Notes under the pieces: generated by a model
What the model saw: only the letters and a program-made list of their open reading frames with translations
What the model was told of the DNA's origin: nothing
The model's database searches: none
Shown: piece after piece, positions 49,853 to 58,805 of the stretch
Layout of the letters: the number at the start of each line of letters is the position of its first letter
Numbering within the stretch: the stretch's first letter is position 1
Origin: Vulcanimicrobiota bacterium
GTDB taxonomy: Bacteria; Vulcanimicrobiota; Vulcanimicrobiia; Vulcanimicrobiales; Vulcanimicrobiaceae
Reading direction: 5' to 3'
Assembly: GCA_013036095.1 (NCBI GenBank)
Contig: JAAXCW010000002.1
Location: 62,001-126,000, forward strand
Length of the DNA stretch: 64,000 bases
Translations under genes and position numbers: made by a program

Positions 49853-51546
49853 CGCACCTGCGTCAAATCGATGAAGCTATAATAAGTATGCGGCTCCGCC
49901 GCGGAAGCGTAAACGGTTACTACCGCTTGCCATCGACGGCCGCCCCTGCTTATCGTAAAAGTCCGCGACCCGATCTGCGCGCCCACTGACGTGGCGCCGG
50001 TCTTCCATCCGGCCGCCCTGAATTGATCGCTGAAAGAATCGAGCAACTGCGCGAGCGAACTCGCGCCGTGAAACTCAGCGCCGCTCACTCCGCCGGGAAC
50101 GCCGGGTTCGCCCGCAGCCATCGTTACGCCATGCGGCGGAACGATCGGGGGCATGGGACCGAATCGCTCTTCGAATTGCGCCGTCGCCACCCGCTCTTGT
50201 CCTAATACGCAACGATCCGAAACGTTGATATTGACGTCGTTCGGACTTGCGTCCGGTCGCGGCTGAACCGTAATGGCGGGAGATCCTGTCTTGCAAAACG
50301 AGACAATCCCGCCCTCTTGGGGCCCGTAGAAACCGCTGCTCTTGCTCTCAGGCATGACGAGCGGCCACCACCCACGCGTCTTTAGGCGCGCATAATACGC
50401 CCGCAATTCCCTTTCGGTCAACGTATAATAGAGCGTATCTCCAGGATTTATTACCGCCGGTTGGTCCACGGGCTTAACCGCCACGCTGCCAATCGGCGGG
50501 CGATCCGGAAGCGGAACGGTTTTGCTGACGCCCGGCGGCGCGCGGCCTACATACACGGTCTGCGGCATTCCCGCAGCGTATTCGGAAAATAGGCGGTCCA
50601 TCAGCCGAATCAAATTGGCTTGTTGCGATTTTTTCAATGGTTCGGCGACGTGCGGCATTTGAAATGTCTGCACCGATGCGGCCTGCGACGGACTTAATAA
50701 ACCGCCCCCAGCGCTTATTTGCGCAAACAGCGAGCGCGGCTTTGTGCCCGGAAACAGCGCGAGCAATCCATGCCAAGCGTCCGCTCCTGAGCCGAAGGTC
50801 AGCTCCGCCGAGGCGGCGTTGCCCTGGTAAACGGGGTTACCGACTTGCCATCCGGCCGACAGCAGCTGCGACCGCAGCGACTCAAATGTGTCGCTGAGTG
50901 ATAACACGTTCGTTATGATGGTGGCGCTGTTCGCCATTTCCGCAACTCGCGGAAACAGCTCCGCGGAAAAGCTATTTCCCAGCGGTTCAAATTGCGTACC
51001 GGGAGGCGGGGCGAATAACGGCAGAGGGCTAACCCGTTGCGGCGGCGCGGGGCGCGCCGGGCCGCACGTTTGCGTCATGTTTGGTTGTGGTGGAGTAACC
51101 GCTATGCGGAAATCGCCGGGCGTTCGCTCTGCTCCCAGCACGGTTACCGAGTAGCCGCCTCTGCAATATTCGCTCGACGCCGGAATGTCCGCCGATTCAG
51201 GCGGTGCGAAGCCGCGAGGCGGCGCCTGAGCGCGTAGCTCGATAAAGCCGTCCTGCCGCAAAGCACCAACGTATGTTTCGTAGGTTGCTCGGAAGTCCGG
51301 CACCTCATAATAGAGCGTCGTGTAGCCGTTGCTTGGATTCGAAACGGTTCCGAGCAGAGTTGCCATTCGAGGCATTGGCACAGTCGTCGGCCACCCTGCC
51401 GGCAGGGAGCCCACCGTTATCGTAGCTCCATAACCGGTATCGGCAATTCGTTGCGCAAGTATGACTGCTGTCTGCGCCATATCTTCTGCGTCTGCACCCG
51501 CCACACAAAGCGCAGCCAGCAACGTCCCAAAGAAAAACGCCTTCAT
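49849..51546 (-). CDS. Exported protein with an internally duplicated (A-B-A-B) architecture
   Basis: 565 aa with a signal peptide (KAFFFGTLLAALCVAGADA). Half one: block A at about 38-160 (VGSLPAGWPTTVPMPRMATLLGTV, TTLYYEVPDFRATYETYVGALRQDGFIEL) and block B at about 180-280 (TQFEPLGNSFSAELFP, TFESLRSQLLSAGWQVGNPVYQG). Half two: block A' at about 330-445 (VYVGRAPPGVSKTVPLPDRPPIGSV, TLYYTLTERELRAYYARLKTRGWWPL) and block B' from about 460 (GVSGAEFHGASSLAQLLDSFSDQFRAAGWKTG). It is probably periplasmic. Not recognised as a named family. Confidence 0.8.
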   Translation of the reverse strand: MKAFFFGTLLAALCVAGADAEDMAQTAVILAQRIADTGYGATITVGSLPAGWPTTVPMPRMATLLGTVSNPSNGYTTLYYEVPDFRATYETYVGALRQDGFIELRAQAPPRGFAPPESADIPASSEYCRGGYSVTVLGAERTPGDFRIAVTPPQPNMTQTCGPARPAPPQRVSPLPLFAPPPGTQFEPLGNSFSAELFPRVAEMANSATIITNVLSLSDTFESLRSQLLSAGWQVGNPVYQGNAASAELTFGSGADAWHGLLALFPGTKPRSLFAQISAGGGLLSPSQAASVQTFQMPHVAEPLKKSQQANLIRLMDRLFSEYAAGMPQTVYVGRAPPGVSKTVPLPDRPPIGSVAVKPVDQPAVINPGDTLYYTLTERELRAYYARLKTRGWWPLVMPESKSSGFYGPQEGGIVSFCKTGSPAITVQPRPDASPNDVNINVSDRCVLGQERVATAQFEERFGPMPPIVPPHGVTMAAGEPGVPGGVSGAEFHGASSLAQLLDSFSDQFRAAGWKTGATSVGAQIGSRTFTISRGGRRWQAVVTVYASAAEPHTYYSFIDLTQVR

Positions 51547-51556
51547 TTCGCTTCGT

Positions 51557-51703
51557 TCATGGCGTCCCGCCCGATGTCATGGCGAGCAGCGGTTTGATAG
51601 GCTCGAGCACTCGATAAATAGGCGCTTTGATTCCGTAGATCTGCGCTTCGCCGCTTTCGAGCAGCGCTTGCAATTGCTGGAGACGTAAGAGACCGGCTTT
51701 CAC
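51557..51703 (-). CDS. Small protein, 48 aa, coupled within the aminopeptidase operon
   Basis: Starts GTG 51703, overlapping the upstream stop as GTGA, as other genes in this genome do, and stops 10 bases before the 565-aa gene. The sequence is helical and amphipathic: KAGLLRLQQLQALLESGEAQ, then IYGIKAPIYRVLEPIKPLLAM. No signal peptide or cysteine. The coupling and position suggest it is made, but a chance frame in GC-rich DNA cannot be excluded. Confidence 0.45.
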   Translation of the reverse strand: MKAGLLRLQQLQALLESGEAQIYGIKAPIYRVLEPIKPLLAMTSGGTP

Positions 51704-53496
51704 TTGTAGTCGACGTAATCCACAAGCGGCAACGAGCGCACGTGAATTCCGGTGCCGTCGATTAGCCCGGTGCAATGCGCCAAATTGCTGACGAACCACA
51801 CCCCGTTGTCCGGCGCATGAAGCAACGTGAGGCCGGGATCTAAGCAGGGGATACGGTAGAGAGTAGCCTCGCCGCTTTCGCTTAAACGCTCGATAGTGAA
51901 CGCGCTGTTGTTTTGAGCCCAAACCGATCCGTCGGGCGCTACCACGAAAGAACGAATGTCGCGAATAAAGTCGTTTTCCAGCCCGTACGGTGTTTCGGCA
52001 ACGTGCCGGACGAACAGCCCTCTATTAAGAAATGAGTATTCGATCCACGCACCGTGCAAGGCACCGCGGATATCAACAATCGGCGCATCTGCAAATAAAT
52101 CAAACTCATGTACAACGTCATCGTGCACGTCAACATAGCCGTAGTGCAAGCGATCTTTTTCCCTAAACCATATTGCAGCCGAACTTCGCGAAAGCGATGC
52201 GATTGGCGACTGAACCGGAAGTAGCTGAACTGCGCCCGTCGCCGGTATATGTCCCAACACGGGCTTGTCCCCAACCGAAAACCAGGCGTCGTCGGCAACG
52301 CCTGCACCAAGCGAGTCGGCCGGCCCAACTGCAACGTGGAAAGATGAACCATTCGCTCTATACCCGGTCACATTCGCGTTCGTAAGGGAACTCGTAAAAC
52401 ACCAGGCAACCGTTTGCGCCACTGTCGGGACGGGTCCACAGTCCCGTTCAGCGCCGGCTTTCGACCACGCGCCTAAGTGTCGGACCCACAGTCCGTGCGC
52501 TTCATACACGAACAAGTTGTTACCGGACTGGTCGATGGATTCGTAATACGGATTCTTAACCGGCGGCAAATCCCTCGTAGCCGTCCATCGGCCGTTGATG
52601 AAATGCAACGCCTCCCCGATGCAGCATGGCAGAATCCAATTGCCGTCGCCGGAGGTTGCGTACCGTAGCGGAGGAGCGCGGTAATGGTGCTCGTACGGCG
52701 GCGTGCCGGCCATTCCAACGCAGCGCGCATACGCCGGTCCGTCTTCGGTATCCGCATACCTTACGCAATCTCGTGGCGCGTACCAGGTGGCGGCATAACC
52801 CCCATTTTCACGGTGCAGCCGAATGACGTATCCGCGCGCCCCGATCGCCAGATCGCCACCCGGCGACATCGCTATGTTGCGCAACGACAAAGTGCCGTCT
52901 AGCATCCACAGGTGTTTAATCTCACCCGAAAGCGTGAGCGACACGAGCGACAAGTTGATAGGCGAGGTCGCGATGCCGAAAAAATGTCCACGTAGATCGG
53001 TAAGCCCGGCAACATTGAGCGGAAAGTCTATATGGCCGGCCTCTTGCCAGCTGCCGCCGCGCAACACGAATCTGTGGATTCGCCACGGCAGCGAATACAA
53101 TGGTGAATTCACGCTCTGCGCCAAAACCTCATCCGCGTATCGCAAAAGGCCATAGGTTGGCTGATTCAACAGGCGGTGGCCCACCGAGCCGTCCTCGTTA
53201 TACACCCAAAGATCTCCACCGAATTCGCCCGCATTATAAGATGCAAACCAATAGCCGGGAACGTGCAGCGTTTCATTCGGAACTGCAAAATGCTGCGCGG
53301 TCCAACTGTCACGAGCCGGCCTGAACGGTAAGCGCGGTTGCAGCATCTGATCGCTGGAAATCACCAACTTTTCACCGTGAAAACTAACGCGCCACGGCCG
53401 CGCGTCCAACTGCGCAGCCTCTAAGTCAGCGGCACTCGGAGTTGGGACCTGCACGAATAGTACTGCCAATACGGCGGCCGCCAGCCCCGCGATCAC
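51700..53496 (-). CDS. Exported beta-propeller-like protein
   Basis: 598 aa from GTG 53496, overlapping the aminopeptidase stop as GTGA. A leader (MIAGLAAAVLAVLFVQV) precedes repeated four-strand blade-like segments: GDLWVYNEDGSVGHRLL, DLRGHFFGIATSPINLSLVSLTLSGEIKHLWML, APDGSVWAQNNSAFTIERLSESGEATLYRIP and APDNGVWFVSNLAHC. The last two resemble virginiamycin-B-lyase-type ('streptogramin lyase') repeats. Probably a periplasmic binding or scaffold propeller; no catalytic residue is evident. Confidence 0.72.
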   Translation of the reverse strand: MIAGLAAAVLAVLFVQVPTPSAADLEAAQLDARPWRVSFHGEKLVISSDQMLQPRLPFRPARDSWTAQHFAVPNETLHVPGYWFASYNAGEFGGDLWVYNEDGSVGHRLLNQPTYGLLRYADEVLAQSVNSPLYSLPWRIHRFVLRGGSWQEAGHIDFPLNVAGLTDLRGHFFGIATSPINLSLVSLTLSGEIKHLWMLDGTLSLRNIAMSPGGDLAIGARGYVIRLHRENGGYAATWYAPRDCVRYADTEDGPAYARCVGMAGTPPYEHHYRAPPLRYATSGDGNWILPCCIGEALHFINGRWTATRDLPPVKNPYYESIDQSGNNLFVYEAHGLWVRHLGAWSKAGAERDCGPVPTVAQTVAWCFTSSLTNANVTGYRANGSSFHVAVGPADSLGAGVADDAWFSVGDKPVLGHIPATGAVQLLPVQSPIASLSRSSAAIWFREKDRLHYGYVDVHDDVVHEFDLFADAPIVDIRGALHGAWIEYSFLNRGLFVRHVAETPYGLENDFIRDIRSFVVAPDGSVWAQNNSAFTIERLSESGEATLYRIPCLDPGLTLLHAPDNGVWFVSNLAHCTGLIDGTGIHVRSLPLVDYVDYK

Positions 53497-56078
53497 AACC
53501 TAAGTCCGCTCTCATAACGCCGCACCCCGGACGCAATTTTGGCCGCCGCCTGCTGATTCGTCGCAATCTCTACCATCGCGGTGTGGATAGAATGCCCGCT
53601 ATATGGTCCCAGCTCGCGCTCGAAATACGCCCGAAGCTGAGCTCGCGGAAGAAACCAAAACGTCTGCGACACCTCGCTGGTGAGAAACCACGCCTGCTGA
53701 CTCGGGACGATGCGCGACAGCAATTCGCGTGTGTGCGCCTGAAGGAACGGCCACGCGATATCGGGATGACGCCTCGCCAGTGAAAAGAACATGTCCGGAT
53801 CTGAAACGTAGTCCGTGAAGACCCTCCGCGCTAATCCCGGCGACCCGACATGGGTGAGATAGGCAAACGGTTCGTTATCCAAGACATATCCGAAGCGAAC
53901 CCGCTGGGGCGGATTCTTCTTTAGTAGCGCTTCCATTGCCGAAACGTGTGCATCATCGGCGCCGGCTGCCGCTATGGATGCCCACAGCATCGGCATGAAG
54001 CCGCCCGTCTTTGATTTCGTCAAGGCATCAAGTCGCTGTTGCGCGGCTGCGGCAAACTCCGGATAGCCAACCGCCGAAAGTACGCTGAGCGCCGCCGTAA
54101 ACGGTTGCGGTTGCGCGTTGGGCGCCGCGTTCGGCACGACCTGAATCATCGGCGCCAGCGTTCGCCGCGCAATCTCTGCGACGGCGTCGCGCTCCCGGCC
54201 GGGCGGCAGCGCGGCGAACATCGATGCATACAAGAACGCGGCTTGCCGAAGCATCAGCGGCTCGTCTGTCGGTCGAATAAGCGATGAAAGACGCAAGAAA
54301 TAGTCCGCGGGCGCAATCCCGGCTACATTCAGCGCGACGGCATCGCGAATGGCATTTGAACGGTCGCGTTCGCTCGCACCATTGAGCGTCCGCTGTGCAC
54401 GCGCCGCATTCTCATACAGCATGCGGTAATATGGACGGTACCCCTGATTGATCGCCACCTCGTCGCCGCAGCTGCCGGCCGGAAACTGAGCGGCGCGCGA
54501 CTCCACCATATACGTTTGCGGCAAAGCATTTCCGGCGCTCACCGTGATCGGCAGCGGCCAGATCTGCGAGCGGTATCCGCGCGGCGAACCCAAACCGTCG
54601 AGAAACGGCGCCTGCGTTACGATCACCCTCTGGCGTACGCCCTTGCATCGCACCCAAACGGTGACCACAGGAAATCCGGGACGCTTCAGCCACGCGTCGG
54701 CGAATTTCTCCGCCGCTGGATCGTCGAAGGCGTTCCAAAAATCTTCGAACGAAACGGCCGTTCCGGCATGACGCTGCAGATAGCGCGCGAGCGCCGTGCG
54801 AAATGCGGCGTCGCCCACATGGGAACGCCACATTTCCAGAACAGCGGCGCCCTTGTCATACGTTGCAAGCCCAAACGGCACCCAATCGTCCTTGTCAAAA
54901 TCGGTGGCGATATTCGAAATCACCGGAATCGAACTCGCGCGAACCCCGTAAGACATGACCGTGTCGATGCCGCCGTCTTGATCCCGGTACCACGGCAGCG
55001 ATGGCTCGAGCGCGCGATCGGCGCCGTAGGCAAACCATTGCGTCACGCCTTCGGCGACAAAGGTATCGCGCCACCACCGCATTCCGACCAGATCGCCGAA
55101 CCACTGATGCCCCATCTCGTGCGCGAGCTCGTCGAATGCTTCGCGCGTACCCACGGCCGGATCTGCGTTAGGGCCCACGACGATATCTTGGCCGTTATAG
55201 AATGTCATCGCGCCCCACTGCTCGAGCGCGCTGTGGAACCATCCCGGTGCGGCGATGACGTCAAGTTTCGGTAACGGAAAACGGACGCCGAGATAAGAGT
55301 TATAGTAATGCATGATCCGCTCCGCGCGGGAAAGGATCGTGTTCAATCCCTCCGTTCCCGGCGCGGCGTACACATGTATCGGTACTCCATCACTTTCGCC
55401 CGAAACGGACGTCATGACGCCGGCATCGAGCGTCAGCAAATAGGTCGGCATCGGAGGTGTCGGCGCAAAATCCGTGCGCGCCCTCGACGGATCGAGTTGC
55501 GTTCGTGCCGTGGCGGGCATATTTGAAACAACGGTCCACTCCGCCGGCGCCGTGACATGCAGCGTGAATGCGGCGCGAAAGCCCGGTTCATCGAAGCATG
55601 GGAACATCGTGCGGGCGGTCGACGGCTCGAACATCGTCACGAGAAAGGGAACGACTTTCCCTTGCATGGCCTCGTCGTTCCAGAGCCCCGCTGAATTTAC
55701 GCCGTTATCGATTCGGCTGACAAAACTCAAATGCACATCGTGCGTGCCGCTCTGAACCGGCTCGGCCGGACGCAGCCATATTTGCTGGAGCAGCTTTACG
55801 TGATCTTCCACGGCCGCGGGCTGCCCATCGATCGTTACGTTTGAAACGCTGACGCCGAGCCAATTGAGTACGATGTGATCGACCTGAGTAACGACCCGGA
55901 CGCGGATCGTTTCATCCCCGTCGACCTGCATAGTTCTTACTGGGAGCCTTACGGAGAGGTCGTAGGAAATCGGAACGACGTCGTTAGTTAAGCGCGGCGC
56001 GCCCTCCGCAGCATTGGCAACGCGCGCGCCCGTCGTAGGGAGCACCGCAAGACACAGGCTCACCCATAGCCACCGCAC
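53493..56078 (-). CDS. Exported M1 family metallo-aminopeptidase
   Basis: About 861 aa from GTG 56078. Frame upstream of this covers an intergenic repeat (translating LRQAQDDS), so it is excluded. The leader is VRWLWVSLCLAVLPTTGARVANA. The GxMEN-type motif is WGAMTFYN (~288). The zinc motif is AHEMGHQWFGD (His320, His324) with the third ligand in VAEGVTQWF (Glu343). It removes N-terminal residues from peptides in the periplasm. First gene of a five-gene, largely coupled exported operon. Confidence 0.93.
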   Translation of the reverse strand: MRWLWVSLCLAVLPTTGARVANAAEGAPRLTNDVVPISYDLSVRLPVRTMQVDGDETIRVRVVTQVDHIVLNWLGVSVSNVTIDGQPAAVEDHVKLLQQIWLRPAEPVQSGTHDVHLSFVSRIDNGVNSAGLWNDEAMQGKVVPFLVTMFEPSTARTMFPCFDEPGFRAAFTLHVTAPAEWTVVSNMPATARTQLDPSRARTDFAPTPPMPTYLLTLDAGVMTSVSGESDGVPIHVYAAPGTEGLNTILSRAERIMHYYNSYLGVRFPLPKLDVIAAPGWFHSALEQWGAMTFYNGQDIVVGPNADPAVGTREAFDELAHEMGHQWFGDLVGMRWWRDTFVAEGVTQWFAYGADRALEPSLPWYRDQDGGIDTVMSYGVRASSIPVISNIATDFDKDDWVPFGLATYDKGAAVLEMWRSHVGDAAFRTALARYLQRHAGTAVSFEDFWNAFDDPAAEKFADAWLKRPGFPVVTVWVRCKGVRQRVIVTQAPFLDGLGSPRGYRSQIWPLPITVSAGNALPQTYMVESRAAQFPAGSCGDEVAINQGYRPYYRMLYENAARAQRTLNGASERDRSNAIRDAVALNVAGIAPADYFLRLSSLIRPTDEPLMLRQAAFLYASMFAALPPGRERDAVAEIARRTLAPMIQVVPNAAPNAQPQPFTAALSVLSAVGYPEFAAAAQQRLDALTKSKTGGFMPMLWASIAAAGADDAHVSAMEALLKKNPPQRVRFGYVLDNEPFAYLTHVGSPGLARRVFTDYVSDPDMFFSLARRHPDIAWPFLQAHTRELLSRIVPSQQAWFLTSEVSQTFWFLPRAQLRAYFERELGPYSGHSIHTAMVEIATNQQAAAKIASGVRRYESGLRL

Positions 56079-56106
56079 CAGCCTAGGAGTTCCACGGCCC
56101 TCACGG

Positions 56107-56164
56107 CTGTCATCCTGAGCCTGTCGAAGGGCACGGCGAGCGAGCGAAGCGAGTCGAGGCCCGC
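56107..56164 (+). repeat. Dispersed intergenic repeat, short copy
   Basis: TGTCATCCTGAGCCTGTCGAAGGGCACGGCGAGCGAGCGAAGCGAG and a GAGGCCCGC end. The core hairpin is missing. It lies between divergent genes, upstream of the M1 aminopeptidase. Confidence 0.7.
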
Positions 56165-56197
56165 ACGAGAAATACCCCGAACGGTTACGTTTGTGCA

Positions 56198-57025
56198 ATG
56201 AGAAACTTCCTCGCGTTCCCGCTGACCCGGCTCGTCCTGATCGTCGTGCTCTTCGGCGTGGTTGCCTTTGCCATGACGCCGATCGCGCTGCGCATGCACT
56301 CCGTTATCCTCTCGCAAGCGATGGTGTTTGCAATACTGCTCGCCGCCACGCTCGTTGTCGAATACTACTGCGCGCACCAAACGGCCGCCGACGTCGGCTT
56401 TCCATCGACCGGCGCCTTGAGCGGCTTGTTCGGCGGCCTCCTCATCGGCGCGATTCTCTTCTCGATCGTCATCGCCGTGCTTGCGCTGACGCATTGCTAC
56501 TCCGGCAGCTTCCAATCGTGGAACCCACTCCTTCCGGGACTGGCGTTCTTCCTGATCGGCGCACTCGTCGAAGAGCTGCTCTTCCGCGGAGTGCTCTTCC
56601 GTTTAATAGAGAAAGTCACCGGAACGTGGATCGCGCTCGCACTTTCCGCCGTGCTCTTCGGCGCCATCCATATCGCCAATCCGCACGCCACGTTCTTCTC
56701 CAGCCTCGCGATCGCGCTCGAAGCCGGCGTCTTGCTTGCGTTCGCTTACGTCCTCACGCGGTCGCTCTGGTTTGCGATCGGCATACATTGGGGCTGGAAT
56801 CTTTTTGAAGGCCCGATCTTCGGCACGCAAGTCTCCGGCGGCCAATTCACCGCCACCGTCTTTCATGCGAACATGCGCGGCCCAACCTGGCTGACCGGCG
56901 GCAGCTTCGGTCCAGAAGCCGGCGTCGTCGCGCTTGTCGTCTGCCTCGCTGCCGCGGTCGTCGTGGGCACGCTTGCGATCAGGAAACGACACATCATCTC
57001 ACCGATGTGGCTGAAAATAAAATGA
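56198..57025 (+). CDS. CPBP family intramembrane glutamic endopeptidase
   Basis: 275 aa, multi-helix inner-membrane protease of the CAAX/ABI family. The motif pair is VEELLFRGVLF (Glu125-Glu126) and FGAIHIANP, with the third motif IGIHWGWNLFEG. It would cleave within or near the membrane; substrates are unknown in most bacteria. The stop overlaps the DUF4760 start (ATGA). Confidence 0.92.
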   Translation: MRNFLAFPLTRLVLIVVLFGVVAFAMTPIALRMHSVILSQAMVFAILLAATLVVEYYCAHQTAADVGFPSTGALSGLFGGLLIGAILFSIVIAVLALTHCYSGSFQSWNPLLPGLAFFLIGALVEELLFRGVLFRLIEKVTGTWIALALSAVLFGAIHIANPHATFFSSLAIALEAGVLLAFAYVLTRSLWFAIGIHWGWNLFEGPIFGTQVSGGQFTATVFHANMRGPTWLTGGSFGPEAGVVALVVCLAAAVVVGTLAIRKRHIISPMWLKIK

Positions 57026-57579
57026 GCGCCGAATACCTCAGCGCATATGCCGCCATCGCCACGTTCATCGTCATCGCGATCACGGCGCTCGCGGCGCTCG
57101 TCCAGCTGCGCCACATTCGCGGCGCCAATCAGCTGACCGGACTATTGCATCTCACGGAGGCGTGGCGCGGCGAAGATATCCAGGGCGCGAACCGGTTCAT
57201 CCACACCGAACTCCCCGAGCGCCTGAAAGACGCCGCCTACCGGGCCGAACTGATGACTCTCGATCCGGATCGCCGCGCGCACAAGGAGTTACTCGTCGCC
57301 GATATGCTCGAACAAACCGGCTCCTACATTAAATATGGGATGATCGACGGACAGCAGTTCCTCGATATTACCAGCGGTTACGTCCGGCACATGTGGGATT
57401 GCCTCAAACCGGTGGTGGCGATGCGCCGCGTGGCCACCAATAGCGCCTCAGTGTATGAAAATTTCGAATACCTTGCCGTGCTCGAGCAAGATTTCACCGC
57501 TAAGAACAAGGGCGATAATTACCCGCGCGGAGTGCGCCGCCTGATGGATGAAAAGGAGTGGCGCGAGCTCGGGAGCTAG
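57022..57579 (+). CDS. DUF4760-like membrane-anchored protein
   Basis: 185 aa from the ATG at 57022, overlapping the CPBP stop. One N-terminal helix (LSAYAAIATFIVIAITALAALVQLRHI) and a cytosolic helical domain (LLHLTEAWRGEDIQGANRFIHTELPERL, HKELLVADMLEQTGSYIKYGMIDGQQFLDITSGYVRHMWDCLKPVV, NFEYLAVLEQDF) match the DUF4760 pattern. Function unknown. Probably cotranscribed with the CPBP gene. Confidence 0.78.
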   Translation: MSAEYLSAYAAIATFIVIAITALAALVQLRHIRGANQLTGLLHLTEAWRGEDIQGANRFIHTELPERLKDAAYRAELMTLDPDRRAHKELLVADMLEQTGSYIKYGMIDGQQFLDITSGYVRHMWDCLKPVVAMRRVATNSASVYENFEYLAVLEQDFTAKNKGDNYPRGVRRLMDEKEWRELGS

Positions 57580-58013
57580 GCTTGGATCAGCTGCGCGTCG
57601 GGCCGGATTTGCAACAAGTAGGCGTAGTCGCCCACACTGCGTGCGATTTCGTTCATTGCGTCTTCCGCCAGCGGCTTGCGCAGACACGCGTTGGCGCCCG
57701 CACGATAGCCTGCGGCGATGAGATCGCTTTGATCTTCGGCGCCCAGCATCACGATCGGCACGGTCGATAATTGGCGGTCCTTGCGCAGCCAGCGAAGCGC
57801 CCCTTCCGCGTGACTCCCGCTTGCATCAAGATCGACCAGCACAACGTGCGGCTGCGGAAACGCACGCGCCTGCACGGCCGGCAAACTCGTCGCACCGGTG
57901 CCGGCGAGGAATAAGCAGACGCCGCGCCCAGCACGAATAAACGCCCTTCTTAAGCGGGCGCCGTAGAGCGGGTCGTCCGTCACCAGGACGACCGTGAACG
58001 TCGCAGACTTCAC
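57576..58013 (-). CDS. Standalone response-regulator receiver protein
   Basis: 145 aa from GTG 58013, overlapping the MEDS-protein stop as GTGA. Receiver features: acidic pair VLVTDDP, phosphoacceptor VVLVDLDAS (Asp61 by this start), VPIVMLGAE and the Lys motif CLRKPLAED (Lys113). There is no output domain. Its partner kinase is not adjacent; coupling to the MEDS gene suggests a shared pathway. Confidence 0.88.
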   Translation of the reverse strand: MKSATFTVVLVTDDPLYGARLRRAFIRAGRGVCLFLAGTGATSLPAVQARAFPQPHVVLVDLDASGSHAEGALRWLRKDRQLSTVPIVMLGAEDQSDLIAAGYRAGANACLRKPLAEDAMNEIARSVGDYAYLLQIRPDAQLIQA

Positions 58014-58798
58014 GCCGGATCCCACGCCGGTTCTTTTGAGATCGTGTCGTAATGCTCCCGCGCCCGCCCGATGATCGCGTCGGCCAGGTCGGGCAAGTTA
58101 TTGCGCAGCCACAGAATCATGCTCTCGGGCCGCGGCACGACGCCCCACGCCGGCCGGTAATTCGCTTTCATCAGCGAACGCAAGCTGTCGACGCGTTCGC
58201 CAAGCACCTCGTCCATCGCCGAATTGAGCGCCTTGCCGAGCGCGCGATCCAACCCGCCCGGAAACAGATGCGTGTGCGTGCAAAGCACCGGATCGATATG
58301 CGTCAGTTCGAAGTCTTCGCCGAACACGTCGATCGCATAACTGCAGAACAGCGAGAACGACATCTTGGTCTGAAGCTCGTTCCACATTTGTTCGAGCAAA
58401 ATCGCTTCGGCGCGGCGGTTTTCACTCCACAATTTTCCGACCATCTCGCCGTAGGCGCGAATCCGCTCCGCCGGCACGTTCTCGAGCACGCCACCGACGA
58501 CGGTTTCAAAGCGCGCCTTGTTCGGCTGCCCCGCAACGCAGATCTGATCGAGCGTCTTGTCGCGGTCATATAATTGAAAGCGGCCGTCGGCCATCGCCGC
58601 CTCCGGATCGCCGCCCAAGCGGGCGACCTCGCGGACGAAAGCGTCGCGCCGTTCGGCGGTCGCGATAACGACCAGCCCCTCGCCCGACTGCAGACCTTCA
58701 AACAGAAAGCGGCCGACGTTGGCGATCAGATAGCGGTCGTCGGCTCCGCAGAACTGTACGAAATGACCCCGAGGCTCAGGTGTGACCAGCATCCGCAT
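58010..58798 (-). CDS. MEDS domain (DcmR-like sensory) protein
   Basis: 262 aa from the ATG at 58798; longer frame upstream lies in intergenic repeats. Pattern: GHFVQFCGADDRYLIANVGRFLFEGLQSGEGLVVIATAERRDAFVREVARLGGDPEAAMADGRFQLYDRDKTL, then ERIRAYGEMVGKLWSENRRAEAILLEQMWNEL. This matches the MEDS sensory domain of DcmR and of some histidine-kinase-associated proteins. DcmR has an N-terminal DNA-binding part; here none is present. A C-terminal ~60-residue tail follows. The TATACT at 58811-58806 is seven bases before the start, so the mRNA may be leaderless. Confidence 0.82.
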   Translation of the reverse strand: MRMLVTPEPRGHFVQFCGADDRYLIANVGRFLFEGLQSGEGLVVIATAERRDAFVREVARLGGDPEAAMADGRFQLYDRDKTLDQICVAGQPNKARFETVVGGVLENVPAERIRAYGEMVGKLWSENRRAEAILLEQMWNELQTKMSFSLFCSYAIDVFGEDFELTHIDPVLCTHTHLFPGGLDRALGKALNSAMDEVLGERVDSLRSLMKANYRPAWGVVPRPESMILWLRNNLPDLADAIIGRAREHYDTISKEPAWDPA

Positions 58799-58805
58799 CG
58801 GAGCC

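Noticed and set aside
56079-56198. N-terminal extension of the M1 aminopeptidase frame
   Set aside because: It translates an intergenic repeat (LRQAQDDS) and lacks a leader; GTG 56078 gives a normal signal peptide.
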